Positions 9,188 through 18,726 are shown, counted from the stretch's first letter. The stretch is 64,000 nucleotides of DNA from CAWINH01 sp963837425 (GCA_963837425.1 CAWINH010000012.1:106358-170357); one strand, 5' to 3'. The notes: generated by a model from the letters alone, not told the origin. Made by a program: numbers and translations.

Positions 9188-9922
9188 ATGAAGGTCCTTG
9201 ATCTCATGACGACCAAGGTCGCCAGCGTCCGGCCCGAAACGCCGCTCAAGGAGGTCGCGCGCGTCCTGGCCGAGCATCGGATCAGTGGCCTCCCCGTCCT
9301 CGACGAGCAGGGCCACGTGCTCGGTGTGGTTTCCGAGGCGGACTTCGTGGAGCGCGAGGCCGATGGCCCCCCGCGACGCACGAGCTGGCTCGCGCGACTG
9401 ATCTCGGGGGACGACGCGGAGGCGATGCGGGCTCGCCTTTCGGCGACGACCGCCGGCGCGGCCATGAGCGCGCCGCCCATCACCGTCACACCCGGCACCT
9501 CGATCAAGGAGGCGGCGGCGCTGATGTCGGCGAAGGCCGTGAACCGGCTCCCGGTGGTCGAGGACGGCCGGCTGGTCGGGATCGTCACGCGGGCCGATCT
9601 GCTGGACGCCTACCTCCAGTCGGACTCCGAGCTGCGACGCGCCGTGCGCGAGGAGATCCTCCGGGACACGATGTGGCTGGATCCCGACGAGCTGCAGGTG
9701 ACCGTCCTGGAGGGGATCGTCTTCCTGATGGGTCGCGTCGACCGCCGCTCGACAGCCGAGATCCTCCAGCGGCTGATCCGGCAGCTGGACGGGGTCCTCG
9801 GAGTGCGCTGCGAGCTCACCTGGGACCTCGACGATCGCCGGCTGGAGCCGGTTGGCGAAGCGCAGCGTGAGCCGGGGGCAGCCTCGGTCACCGCCCGCGC
9901 CATGCCGCGCCCGAACCACTGA
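9188..9922 (+). CDS. CBS-pair and BON domain protein
   Basis: A 244-residue soluble protein with two CBS motifs (about 7-60, with DLMTTKVASVRPETPLKEVA, and about 90-150, with ITVTPGTSIKEAAALM), a linker with TSWLARLISGD, and a BON domain at about 155-220 (LQVTVLEGIVFLMGRVDRRS). CBS pairs bind adenosine nucleotides; BON domains usually bind phospholipid or hydrophobic ligands. Proteins with this layout are widespread putative stress or energy-sensing regulators without assigned targets. AGAGGTG precedes the ATG with short spacing. The gene is followed by a strong UUCG-loop hairpin, so it is probably monocistronic. Confidence 0.85.
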   Translation: MKVLDLMTTKVASVRPETPLKEVARVLAEHRISGLPVLDEQGHVLGVVSEADFVEREADGPPRRTSWLARLISGDDAEAMRARLSATTAGAAMSAPPITVTPGTSIKEAAALMSAKAVNRLPVVEDGRLVGIVTRADLLDAYLQSDSELRRAVREEILRDTMWLDPDELQVTVLEGIVFLMGRVDRRSTAEILQRLIRQLDGVLGVRCELTWDLDDRRLEPVGEAQREPGAASVTARAMPRPNH

Positions 9923-9927
9923 ACCCT

Positions 9928-9949
9928 CACGTGCCGTTCGCGGCGCGTG
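9928..9949 (+). terminator. UUCG-loop hairpin after the CBS-BON gene
   Basis: CACGTGCCG (9928-9936), loop TTCG, CGGCGCGTG (9941-9949): a 9-bp stem with one G-T pair closed by the very stable UUCG tetraloop, six bases after the stop codon. There is no U tract, as is usual for terminators in G+C-rich genomes. Confidence 0.6.
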
Positions 9950-10005
9950 ATGCAACGTCTCTACCCGACCCGCAGCGCGGCCCGCACCATCCGGCAGGTC
10001 AAGCG

Positions 10006-10011
10006 TAGACT
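10006..10011 (+). promoter_or_regulatory. -10 box TAGACT for the LCP gene (leaderless)
   Basis: TAGACT ends six bases before GTG 10018, without a Shine-Dalgarno site. The same hexamer lies upstream of tRNA-Pro. Confidence 0.55.
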
Positions 10012-10017
10012 CCCGCC

Positions 10018-11463
10018 GTGGCTCACCGCGCCGCCGGTTTGATTCGTCGCTCCGCCGTTCTGGCGGCAGCGCTCTCGTTCGTCTTTCCAGGACTCGGGCA
10101 GGGCTGGGTGGGCGCCTGGCGGCGCGCGATTGTCCTGGCCGTGCCGCCGGCCCTCCTGCTCGGTTTCGCGATCGGGACGGTCCTTTTCGAGGGGAGGGCG
10201 CGCACGGCCGGTCTGCTTCTGCAGCCCGAAGTCCTCATCGGGCTCGTGGTCATCAACGTCGTCGCGCTCGCCTATCGGCTGGGCGCCATGCTCGACGCCT
10301 ACCTCCTCGCCCGCCGCCGCTGGCCCGTCAACATGGCCTCCGGCCAGCGGGCGGTCGCCGCGCTGCTCATGGGGCTGCTGCTGCTGACGACGATCGGCAT
10401 GCACGTTGGCCTCGGCTACGTTGGCCTGAAGACGTACGACACGGTCGCGACCATCTTCGCCTCGGATGAGCCGACCCCGACCCCGGTACCGACCGCCATC
10501 CCGACTCCAGCGGGACCGGGTCCGACCCCGGTGCCGACGCCGACCCCGGTACCGACGCCGGAGCCGACCCCGGTGCCTGTCTGGTCGACGGACGGACGGC
10601 TGGACCTGCTGCTGGTAGGCGGGGACGCGGGCCCCGGACGCTGGAGCCTGCGCACGGACACGATGATCCTGCTCAGCGTCGACGTGGCCACCGGCCGTGC
10701 CGCGATGTTCGGGATCCCGCGGAACCTCATGAACGTCCCGCTCCCGGAGGGCCCGGCGGCCGCCTTCAAGTGCGGCTGCTACCCGGATCTCCTGAACTCG
10801 CTGTACGTGTACGCAGGGGCACACCCCAACCTGTTCCGCGGCGGCGACAACCGCGGGTACTACGCGGTGCAGGATGCGGTGAGCGTGATGACCGGCCTGC
10901 CGATCGACGGGATGATCGTCGTCACCCTCCAGGGCTTCGTCCGCCTCGTGGATGCGCTGGGCGGCCTCGACATCACGACGCCGTACAGCGTGTACGACTC
11001 CCATTACCCGATGGAGGATGGGTCAGGCGACGTCGTGATCTCGATTCCGGCGGGCAAGCACCACTTCAGCGGGCATGAGGCCCTTGCCTATGCGCGCTCG
11101 CGACACCAGGACAACGATTACAACCGCATGGAGCGCCAGCAGCTCGTCCTCCGCGCGCTGCGCCAGGAACTGCGGCCATGCGACCTCATCGTCCGGATCC
11201 CCGAGCTGCTCGACATCGCGAAGGATTCGCTTTGGACCGACCTGCCGGTCGGTCAGCTTCCCGACCTCTTTGCCCTGGCCAACCGTGTCCAGACGAACCA
11301 GATCGCCAGCTACCAGTTCTGGCCTCCCCAGATCCCCGAGGCGTTGAACGCCGCCGGGCTGGCGCGCATTCGGCAGATGGTGGCCGATCCGTTCCTGGCT
11401 GAGCCGACGCCGGGCCCGTCCGCGGGCTCACCCACGCCGCAACCCGGAACGCCCTTCTGCTAG
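10018..11463 (+). CDS. LytR-CpsA-Psr (LCP) family cell-wall polymer ligase
   Basis: The 481 residues start with about four hydrophobic segments (residues ~12-135), more than the single anchor of most LCP proteins. A Pro/Thr/Val-rich linker of PTPVPTP-type repeats (about 152-190) precedes the LCP domain, with GRWSLRTDTMILLSVDV, GIPRNLMNVPLP and YARSRHQDNDYNRMERQQ, which carry the conserved Asp and Arg residues that bind polyprenyl pyrophosphate. LCP proteins attach glycopolymers to peptidoglycan or other envelope acceptors. The LCP domain is probably extracytoplasmic. The tail is again Pro/Thr/Ser rich. Confidence 0.9.
   Translation: MAHRAAGLIRRSAVLAAALSFVFPGLGQGWVGAWRRAIVLAVPPALLLGFAIGTVLFEGRARTAGLLLQPEVLIGLVVINVVALAYRLGAMLDAYLLARRRWPVNMASGQRAVAALLMGLLLLTTIGMHVGLGYVGLKTYDTVATIFASDEPTPTPVPTAIPTPAGPGPTPVPTPTPVPTPEPTPVPVWSTDGRLDLLLVGGDAGPGRWSLRTDTMILLSVDVATGRAAMFGIPRNLMNVPLPEGPAAAFKCGCYPDLLNSLYVYAGAHPNLFRGGDNRGYYAVQDAVSVMTGLPIDGMIVVTLQGFVRLVDALGGLDITTPYSVYDSHYPMEDGSGDVVISIPAGKHHFSGHEALAYARSRHQDNDYNRMERQQLVLRALRQELRPCDLIVRIPELLDIAKDSLWTDLPVGQLPDLFALANRVQTNQIASYQFWPPQIPEALNAAGLARIRQMVADPFLAEPTPGPSAGSPTPQPGTPFC
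10473..10580 (+). repeat. Pro/Thr-codon repeat (low-complexity linker)
   Basis: Imperfect tandem units of the type CCGACCCCGGTRCCGAC encode the PTPVPTP linker of the LCP protein. This is coding low complexity, prone to length change. Confidence 0.6.
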
Positions 11464-11481
11464 GGCTTCGGCGCGGGCGGG

Positions 11482-11487
11482 TATCAT
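11482..11487 (+). promoter_or_regulatory. -10 box TATCAT for iscS
   Basis: TATCAT ends eight bases before the ATG at 11496; no Shine-Dalgarno site. The speB-like gene has the same hexamer at the same kind of distance. Confidence 0.55.
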
Positions 11488-11495
11488 CGGGCGGG

Positions 11496-12673
11496 ATGAC
11501 CATCTACCTCGATCACGCCGCGACGACGCCGCTGCGAGACGAGGTGCTCGATGCCATGCTCCCGTACCTTCGCGAGCACTGGGGGAACCCGTCGAGCATC
11601 CACGCGGCGGGTCGTCGCGCCCGCCAGGGAATCGACGAGGCCCGTGAGACGGTGGCCGGCATCCTCGGCTGCCGGCCTCGCGACGTCGTCTTCACCTCCG
11701 GTGGCACCGAGGCGGACAACCTGGCCCTGAAGGGAATCGCCTGGGCCGCGAGCGCGCGCGGCCGGCACATCATCACCAGCAGCGTCGAGCACAAGGCGGT
11801 GCTCCACGCGGCCGCGGTGCTCGAGCGACACGGCTTCGAGGTGACGTACCTGCCGGTGGACCGATACGGTCGCGTCGACCCGGCCGACGTGCAGGCGGCC
11901 ATCACCGAGCACACGACCCTCGTCAGCGTGATGTACGCGAATAACGAGGTCGGCACCGTCCAGCCCATTCCCGAGATCGCGACGATCTGCCGCGATCGCG
12001 GCGTGACGTTCCACACCGATGCCGTCCAGGCAGCCGGGTTCCTGCCGTTGGGCGTGGATCGACTGCAGGTCAGCCTGCTGAGCCTGGGCGCGCACAAGAT
12101 CTACGGGCCGAAGGGGGTCGGCTGCGTTGTTCGTCCGCCACGGAACGGCGCTGCTGCCAGCAGCACTCCGGCGGATCACAGGAACGGCAGCGCCGTGCCG
12201 GGACCGAGAACGTGGCCGGCATCGTCGGGTTTGCGCGAGCGCTCGCGCTGGTCCAGGCCGATGCCGACCTCCTCGCGGCAGAGAACGCGCGGCTCTCGGC
12301 CCTGCGCGACCGGCTCCTGGGCGGACTGCTGGCGATCCCCGGGACGGCCGTCACCGGCCACCCGACAGATCGCCTGCCGAACAGCGCTTCGGTCGTCTTC
12401 GAGGGCGTTGAGGGCGGCGACCTCGTCGCGGCGCTCGACCTCGAGGGGATCGAGGGCAGCACGGGCAGTGCGTGCACGACCGGTTCCACGGAGCCCAGCC
12501 ACGTGCTGCTGGCAATGGGCCTCGAGCCGGAGCTCGCGCACGGTTCGCTGCGCCTGACGATCGGCCGCGAGACGACGGAGGCAGCCGTGGATCGCGCGAT
12601 CGAGGTCACGGCCTCGGTGGTGGGCAGGCTCCGGGCGGCGTCGCAGCCACGTGCCGCGGCGGCATCGGCCTGA
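11496..12673 (+). CDS. iscS: Cysteine desulfurase (IscS/NifS class), two +1 frameshifts
   Basis: PLP enzyme that takes sulfur from cysteine for Fe-S clusters and tRNA thiolation. Frame 1 encodes YLDHAATTPL, the PLP lysine in LGAHKIYGPKGVG (K201) and then becomes nonsense. LFVRHGTALLP is in the next frame from 12127, and SGGSQERQRRAGTENVAGI and the catalytic-Cys loop SACTTGSTEPSHVL (Cys codon 12473) are in the third, ending at 12673. Dropping T12123 gives GVGALFVRHG, the family consensus, and dropping one base near 12157-12165 restores the rest. Both shifts have the same sign. The stop overlaps the mnmA ATG (TGATG), fitting a role as its sulfur donor. Confidence 0.9.
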
Positions 12674-13750
12674 TGGCGCGCACGGTGGCCGCCATGAGCG
12701 GCGGCGTCGACTCCAGCGTGACCGCCGCGCTCCTGGCCCGCGAGGGGGCCGACGAGGTGATCGGCGTCTGGATGCGCCTGCACCCAGACGACGGCGACGG
12801 ATTCGAGCAGTCGCGGAGCTGCTGCTCCCCGGACGCGGCGGATGACGCGCGGCGCGTCGCGCAGCTGGCCGGGATCCCGTTCTTCATCCTCAACCTGGAA
12901 CGCGAGTTCGGAGCGAGGGTGATCGACGCATTCGCCGACGGCTACCTGGCGGGCGCGACTCCGAACCCGTGCCAGGCGTGCAACCAGTACATCAAGTTCG
13001 ACGAGCTCCTTCGGCGCGGCCTGGCGGCATATGGCGCCGACCGCGTGGCGACCGGCCATTACGCCCGCGTCGAGTATCGCGACGGGCGGTGGCGGCTCCT
13101 CCGCGCGGCAGATCGCGAGAAGGATCAGACCTACTTCCTGTGGACGCTCGACCAGGAGCAGCTCGCGCACACCCGATTTCCGCTCGGCGACCTCACAAAG
13201 CCCGAGGTACGCGCCATTGCCGCCGAGCTCGGCCTGCCGACCGCGGACAAGCCCGAGAGCCAGGAGATCTGCTTCGTGCCGGCCGGCGACTACCGCCTGC
13301 TTCTCGCCGAGCGGCGCGGGTACGCGGGTGAGCCGGGACCGATCGTCGACGGCGACGGCGCTCGGGTCGGGACCCACTCGGGCTACGCGCACTACACCGT
13401 CGGGCAGCGCCACGGCCTGGGCCTGGCGATGGGGGAGCCGGTCTACGTCCGCGAGGTGCGTGCCGACGCCAACACGGTCGTGATCGGGACGCGCGACGAG
13501 GTGGCCACCGACCGGCTGTCGGTCGTCGACCGGCGCTTCGTGGCCGGCGAGCCCCCCGCGCGAGCGCTTCAACGCCAGCCTCCGGATCCGCCACCGGGGG
13601 GCCGAGGTGCCGTGCGAGGTGACCCTCGTGGGTTCGGATCGGCTCGCGATCGAGACGGACGGCCCGGTCTGGGCACCGGCACCCGGTCAGGCCGCCGTCC
13701 TCTACCAGGATGCGGAGTGCCTCGGCGGCGGCCGCATCGTGCGGGCATGA
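12673..13750 (+). CDS. mnmA: tRNA-uridine 2-sulfurtransferase, one +1 frameshift near the 3' end
   Basis: Thiolates U34 of tRNAs for Lys, Glu and Gln using sulfur passed from the cysteine desulfurase just upstream. The N-terminal PP-loop is MSGGVDSSV, and the two catalytic cysteines are in NPCQAC (C100) and EICFVP (C200). The reading frame breaks at the run of six C at 13552-13557. With five C the protein continues as GEPPRERFNASLRIRHRGAE and ends GGGRIVRA at 13750, a normal MnmA C-terminal domain. Without correction, translation ends at 13770 in an unrelated tail. Total length after correction, about 358 residues, is typical. Confidence 0.92.
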
Positions 13751-13763
13751 CGCGCGCCGGTCG

Positions 13764-14036
13764 GTGCTGACGCCGTGGATGCTCGCCGTCGTGCTGGTCG
13801 CCGGGGCGAACTGGGCTGCGCACCTCGTCGTTCGCGGCCGCTGGGGATGGCTGGCCATCGCGCTGGCGCTCGCCTCGTTGCTCGGGACGCTGGGCGGGGA
13901 TGCCATCGGCGCGCGGACCGGGCTCGAGCCGGTGCGGATCGGGAGCTTCCACCTCGTGGCCGCCTCGGTCACCGCGCAGCTCGCGATGCTGATGGTGAGC
14001 CTGCTCGGGGCGCTGGCGCCTTCGCGCGCGGAGTAG
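13764..14036 (+). CDS. Small membrane protein of unknown function
   Basis: About 90 residues, mostly hydrophobic, with three likely transmembrane segments (LAVVLVAGANWAAHLVV, WLAIALALASLLGTL, LVAASVTAQLAMLMVSLLGAL). Start GTG 13764 is the only sensible one after the mnmA stop; an ATG overlapping that stop opens only seven codons. I do not recognise the family. It heads a group of three small genes between mnmA and alaS and ends one codon before the GGAGG site of the next, so they are likely cotranscribed. Confidence 0.6.
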   Translation: MLTPWMLAVVLVAGANWAAHLVVRGRWGWLAIALALASLLGTLGGDAIGARTGLEPVRIGSFHLVAASVTAQLAMLMVSLLGALAPSRAE

Positions 14037-14046
14037 GAGGGTGGAG

Positions 14047-14418
14047 ATGGACCTGGCGCTGACGATCTTCGACATCGGGGTCGGCGTCGGGGCGGTCCTG
14101 ATCGGGCTGGCGCTCGTGCTGCTGGTCGTCTCGCTGCGGGGACTCGGGCGTGACGCCCGTTCCCTCGCCGATGACGTGCGACGCCTGAGTCGGCTCCTCG
14201 AGACGATGAGCGGAGCCGCGGACTCCCCGGCAGACGCGGCGCCGGAGCCCGGTGCCGGCTCGGTCGAGCAGGACGACGGCGTCGTCGAGCCGTGGACGGC
14301 GCCCGATGAGACGACCGGGGCTCCGCCGTCCGAGGAGCTGATCGGCTGGTGGCCCGGACGCGAGCCCGAGGTGCCGGTACAATCGGCCAACCAGCGAGAG
14401 GACGAGCGCATCGCATGA
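14047..14418 (+). CDS. DUF948-like single-pass membrane protein
   Basis: About 123 residues: an N-terminal transmembrane helix (GVGVGAVLIGLALVLLVVSL), then a helical segment GLGRDARSLADDVRRLSRLL and an acidic, Pro-rich tail. This matches the layout of DUF948 proteins, often encoded next to YtxH-type proteins as here. ATG 14047 is preferred over GTG 14041 because GGAGG (14036-14040) lies six bases upstream. The stop overlaps the next ATG (ATGA). Function unknown; members are usually called general-stress or envelope-associated. Confidence 0.65.
   Translation: MDLALTIFDIGVGVGAVLIGLALVLLVVSLRGLGRDARSLADDVRRLSRLLETMSGAADSPADAAPEPGAGSVEQDDGVVEPWTAPDETTGAPPSEELIGWWPGREPEVPVQSANQREDERIA
14378..14383 (+). 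promoter_or_regulatory. Possible internal -10 box TACAAT before the YtxH-like gene
   Basis: TACAAT inside the previous gene would start a transcript about 25 bases before ATG 14415, with a GAGAGGA stretch in that leader as ribosome-binding site. Sequence match only. Confidence 0.3.
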
Positions 14419-14687
14419 AGGATTCGACGGTCGGCAGCTTCCTTGCCGGGGTCGCCATCGGCGGCCTGATGGGCGCCGCGATCGGGCTGCTCCTGGCCCC
14501 CGCGAGCGGGGAGAACCTGCGGGGACACGTGGGCGAGTTCGTCGAGGAGCGACGGACCGCCTTCGACGATGCCGTGAACGAGGGGCGGGCCGCCGCCGAG
14601 CTGGCACGCGCCGAGATGCTTGGCGCGTACGATGAGGAGGCCACCGCCCCCGAGGGCGGGGCCGCGCCGGAGGGCGCCGCCTCCTAG
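14415..14687 (+). CDS. YtxH domain-containing protein
   Basis: A 90-residue protein with the YtxH signature: a Gly/Ala-rich N-terminal membrane segment (FLAGVAIGGLMGAAIGLLLAPASGENLRG), then an amphipathic helix (VGEFVEERRTAFDDAVNEGR) and an acidic Ala-rich tail. The LLLAP.SG box is the hallmark. These proteins are thought to be general-stress, membrane-associated proteins; no biochemical role is established. The ATG overlaps the upstream stop as ATGA. Confidence 0.8.
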   Translation: MKDSTVGSFLAGVAIGGLMGAAIGLLLAPASGENLRGHVGEFVEERRTAFDDAVNEGRAAAELARAEMLGAYDEEATAPEGGAAPEGAAS

Positions 14688-14713
14688 CTGAGCCGCCGTT
14701 GCTGATGAATGCG

Positions 14714-14740
14714 CGAGAGCCGGTGGTGTGCCGGCTCTCG
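14714..14740 (+). terminator. Hairpin between the YtxH-like gene and alaS
   Basis: A 10-bp perfect stem, CGAGAGCCGG (14714-14723) with CCGGCTCTCG (14731-14740), loop TGGTGTG, 27 bases after the upstream stop and 13 bases before alaS. It could end the small-gene operon or act as an attenuator in the alaS leader. The tail TCGTGAG is not a U tract. Confidence 0.5.
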
Positions 14741-14753
14741 TCGTGAGTGGAGG

Positions 14754-17403
14754 ATGGGCACCCTGGGCATGCAGCCGATGAGCGGAGCGGAGATCAGGGA
14801 GCGATTCCAGCGCTTCTTCGAAGGGCCGGACCATACGCGTGTGCCCCCCGCCCGGATCGTGGCCCGCGACGATCCGACGCTCCTCTTCGTCAACTCCGGG
14901 ATGGTGCAGTTCAAGCGGGTCCTCACCGGGGAGGAGACCCGTGACTATCGGCGCGCCGTCGACGCGCAGCCGTGCTTGCGGGTGGCGGGTAAGCACAACG
15001 ACTTCGAGGAGGTCGGCAGGAGCCCTCGCCACCAGACCCTCTTCGAGATGCTCGGCAACTGGAGCTTCGGCGACTACTTCAAGCGGGAGGCCATTCATTG
15101 GGCGTGGGAGTTCCTGACCACCGAGCTGCAGATCCAGCCGGAGCGTCTGGCCGCCACGACCTATGCGTTCGACGATGACGCGCATCGGATCTGGACCGAT
15201 GAGATCGGACTCCCGCCAGAGCGTCTGGCGCGGTGGGGCGACATCAGCAAGGGCGACGATCACAACTACTGGCAGATGGCCGAGACGGGGCCGTGCGGCC
15301 CCTGCAGCGAGATTCATTTCGACCGTGGTGCCGAGTTCAGCGAGGGACCTGCCTGCGTCCCCGACCACTCGGAGAGCTGCCCGCGCTGGCTCGAGGTATG
15401 GAACCTCGTGTTCATGGAATCGGACCGTGCGGCGGACGGCACGCTCACGCCGCTCCCCTTCAAGAGCGTCGACACCGGGATGGGCCTCGAGCGGATCTCG
15501 AGCGCGGTGCAGGGCGTCGACTCGAACTATCGGACCGATCTCTTCGAGCCGATCATCGAGCGGTTGCGCGCGCACCTCGGACACGATCCGGAGACGGTGG
15601 AGGCGGAGCGCTTCAGCTACCAGGTGGTGGCCGATCACTCGAGGGCCGCGACGTTCCTCATCGCGGAAGGCGTTCGACCCTCGAACGAGGGACCGGGCTA
15701 CGTGCTCCGCCGAATCGTCCGCCGCGCCGTCCGCCACCTGCGGTTGATGGGCATCACGGATCCGGTACTGGCCGAGACGTCGGGGGCGGTTATCGAGCTC
15801 ATGGGCGCGGCCTATCCGTACCTGGCCGAGCAGCGGGACCGGATCTTGGCCGAGGTGGCGGCGGAGGAGCAGAAGTTCGGCCGCACCCTGGAGGCCGGCA
15901 GCGAGCGGCTCGCCACCCTCATTGGCGAAGTCGGGCACGGGGGCACGATCGCCGGGGACGACGCGTTTCGGCTCCACGACACGTTCGGGTTTCCGATCGA
16001 CCTCACCGTCGAGGTCGCAGCGGAGGAGGGCGTCGGGGTCGATCGAGCCGGGTTCGACAGCGCGATGGCCGAGCAGCGCGAGCGCTCGCGGGGAGGCGCC
16101 GGCGGGCGATTCGCCCTCGCCCCCGAGCTTGCCGGGCTGGCGAGCGAGTTCATTGGCTACCCGAATGAGACGTCGGCCGACGGGTTGCGGATCCTCGGCC
16201 TGGCACGGGTCGAGGACGGCTGGCAGGTCGTGCTGGACCGGACGCCGTTCTATGCGGAGGGTGGTGGCCAGATCGGGGATCGCGGCACGATCGTCGGCGA
16301 CCGCGGCCGGCTCCAGGTCCTCGACACCCAGCGCAGCGGAGACGCGATCGTCCACCTCGGGACCATCGAGGGCGAGCTGCGCGTCGACGGACCCCGTGGC
16401 GGCGAGGGTCGACGAGGAGCGGCGGTGGGGAGCCGCCCGCAATCACACGGCGACTCACCTGCTCCATCGAGCGCTGCGCGACGTGCTCGGTGAGCAGGCG
16501 AAACAGGCGGGCAGCTGGGTGGGCCCCGATGGGCTGCGCTTCGACTTCCCGGCCGCCGGCGCCACGTCACGCGACGCGCTGCGCGAGATCGAGCGCCTCG
16601 TGAACGCGCAGGTCCGCCGCGATGCGCCGGTTCGACCCGATTGGATGGCCCTCGGCGAGGCGCAGGCGCTGGGCGCCGACATGTTCTTTGGTGAGAAGTA
16701 CGCCCCCGAATCGGTACGGGTCGTGCAGGTGGACGGCTACTCCCGGGAGCTGTGCGGCGGGACGCACGTTGCCGCCACCGGCCAGATCGGCGCCTTCCGG
16801 ATCACGGGGGAAACGAGCATCGGGACCGGCCTGCGGCGGATCGAGGCGGTGACTGGGGCGGCGGCGGACGAGCTCGTGGCAAGCCGGCTCGCCGCGCTGC
16901 ATGATGCGGCGACGGCGCTGGGCGTCGCCGTCGAGGAGGTGCCCGCCAGGATCGCCGCGCTCCAGGAGCGGCTGAGGGCGGCCGAGCGGGAGGCGAGATC
17001 CCCGCACGTCGATCAGGCGCGGCGTCTCGACGCCCGCGCGGCCCTGGCCGGGGCGCAGCACGCCGGGGAGACGCAGGTCGTCGTCGAGCGCTTCGATGAC
17101 GCCTCGGCGGTCGAGCTGCGAGGCCTCGCCGACGATCTGCGTGGCATGGTCGGGCGGTTCGTGCTCGTCGCCGGTGCCGGTCGCGGGCCCGCACTGCTGG
17201 TGGCCGCCAGCCGAGACCTCGCCGGCGAGGGTTTCGACGCCGCGGCCATCGTTCGCGAAGTGGCACCGATCATCGGCGGTGGTGGCGGCGGTCGGGCGGA
17301 TCTCGCCCAGGCCGGGGGGCGGGATGCCGGCCGCCTCGATGACGCATTGTCGGAGGCGGCTCGCCTCTCGCTCGAGGCGCTGCGACGACTTGAAACCGGC
17401 TGA
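14754..17403 (+). CDS. alaS: Alanyl-tRNA synthetase, one +1 frameshift
   Basis: Charges tRNA-Ala and edits Ser/Gly mischarging. The first frame has the class II core (LLFVNSGMVQFK, HHTLFEMLGNWSFGDYF-like motif, GPCGPCSEIHFD, DTGMGLERI). The editing and C-Ala domains are one frame on: RNHTATHLLHRALRD, CGGTHVAATGQIG and the tail SEAARLSLEALRR. The switch must occur around 16380-16400; removing one base gives GELRVDDPVAARVDEERR. A complete AlaRS of about 882 residues results. ATG 14754, 14769 or 14778 are possible starts; GGAGG at 14749-14753 sits too close to the first and too far from the second. An essential gene is unlikely to be truly broken. Confidence 0.92.
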
Positions 17404-17422
17404 ACTGGCCCGAGGGGCACGC

Positions 17423-18724
17423 GTGCAGAACCTCGTCGGCGGCGTCGTGGACCGCGTGCGGGGACTCGCGCGGGCGTCCGGACGGGGGGCGGCGGCGCTC
17501 ACCGCGCTTGACGTCGGAACCGAGTTCGCGAAGGCGCTCACCGTCGCCCTCGAACCGGTCGGGGCCGATGCGGCGGTCGGCGTGGTGCGGGGCGCCGGCA
17601 GGCAGCGCCAGGGCCTGACGCACATGCAGTCGGGCACCGTGAGCGACATCGATGCGGTGGTGAACAACTGCCGGCTGGCGCTGGCCGCGGCCGAGGAGGC
17701 GTCGGGGCTGCGTCCCGGCGCGGCGGTGATCGGGATCGCCGGAGAGCTGGTCAAGGGGACGACCTCGGTGGGCGTCGTGCGGCGCGACGCACCGCAACAG
17801 CCGCTGGGGGACGAGGAGCTGGCGTCGATCGTGACCCGGATTCAGGACGAGGCCCTGGCCGACGCCGAGCAGCGCATCGCGTGGGAGAGCGGCGTCGAGT
17901 CGCTCGACGTGCGGCTCGTCCACGCCGCGATCGTCGAGATGAAGATCGACGGCTATCCGGTGAGCAATCCGATCGGCTTCACCGGCGCCCAGGTCGAGCT
18001 CGGTGTCTTCAACGCCTTTGCCCCGATGGTCCACATCGGGGCGCTGCAGTCCGTGGCGCACCGGCTTGGGCTCGAGCTGCTGGGGGTCGTCGCGGAGCCA
18101 TACGCGGTCGCGACCTGCCTCGACCCGGGCGAGCTCGGCGATGCGGGAGCCGTCTTCATCGACGTCGGCGGCGGCACGACCGACGTCGCGCTCGTCCGAC
18201 ACGGTGGAATCTCGGGGACGAAGATGCTGGCGCTCGGCGGACGAGCGTTCACGAAGGGGCTCGCCGAGAGGTTCGGACTCTCGTTCGCCCGCGCGGAGTC
18301 GCTCAAGCTGGCCGCCGATGCATCCGACCTCCCCGAGGCCCTTGACCCCGAGGCGGTCGGCGCGGCGCTGCGGGAGGACGCGGCGGTCTGGCGGCGCGGC
18401 GTGGAGCTGATGATCGGCGACCTCGCGGAGGGTGAGCTGCTCCCGGGCCGCATCTACCTGTGCGGCGGTGGCGCCGAGCTGCCGCAGATCTCCGCGGCGC
18501 TCGAGGACGACGGGTGGTGGCGCCGTCTCCCGTTCGCACGCGCGCCGGCGGTGCGTGCCCTGCGCCCGTCCGAGGTGACGGGCCTGCGCGACGCAACCGG
18601 CGAGCTGGTGAGCGGCCAGGACGTCACGCCCATGGCGCTTGCACACCAGGCGTTGATTCTCGACGCCCAGCTGAGCCCGCCGGAGCGAGCGATGCGCTCA
18701 GCGATGCGCGCAATGAGGCTCTGA
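17423..18724 (+). CDS. PilM/FtsA-like actin-fold ATPase
   Basis: A 433-residue protein with actin-fold (SHS2-containing) signatures: ALDVGTEFAKAL at the N-terminus as phosphate-1 motif, FIDVGGGTTDVALVRHG as phosphate-2 motif, and YLCGGGAELPQIS as the adenosine motif. This layout is shared by PilM of type IV pili and by FtsA. GTG 17423 is chosen because GAGGGG ends five bases upstream. It is followed after two bases by a membrane protein with baseplate-J-like sequence, and no other pilus genes are nearby, so its partner is probably that protein rather than a classical pilus. A cytoplasmic, membrane-associated scaffold is inferred. Confidence 0.75.
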   Translation: MQNLVGGVVDRVRGLARASGRGAAALTALDVGTEFAKALTVALEPVGADAAVGVVRGAGRQRQGLTHMQSGTVSDIDAVVNNCRLALAAAEEASGLRPGAAVIGIAGELVKGTTSVGVVRRDAPQQPLGDEELASIVTRIQDEALADAEQRIAWESGVESLDVRLVHAAIVEMKIDGYPVSNPIGFTGAQVELGVFNAFAPMVHIGALQSVAHRLGLELLGVVAEPYAVATCLDPGELGDAGAVFIDVGGGTTDVALVRHGGISGTKMLALGGRAFTKGLAERFGLSFARAESLKLAADASDLPEALDPEAVGAALREDAAVWRRGVELMIGDLAEGELLPGRIYLCGGGAELPQISAALEDDGWWRRLPFARAPAVRALRPSEVTGLRDATGELVSGQDVTPMALAHQALILDAQLSPPERAMRSAMRAMRL

Positions 18725-18726
18725 TC

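Noticed and set aside
10473..10580. CRISPR-like or regulatory tandem repeat
   Set aside because: The repeats are in frame and encode a Pro/Thr linker of the LCP protein; there are no spacers.
13747..13770. ATG overlapping the mnmA stop as the start of the next gene
   Set aside because: It opens only seven codons; the membrane protein frame starts at GTG 13764.
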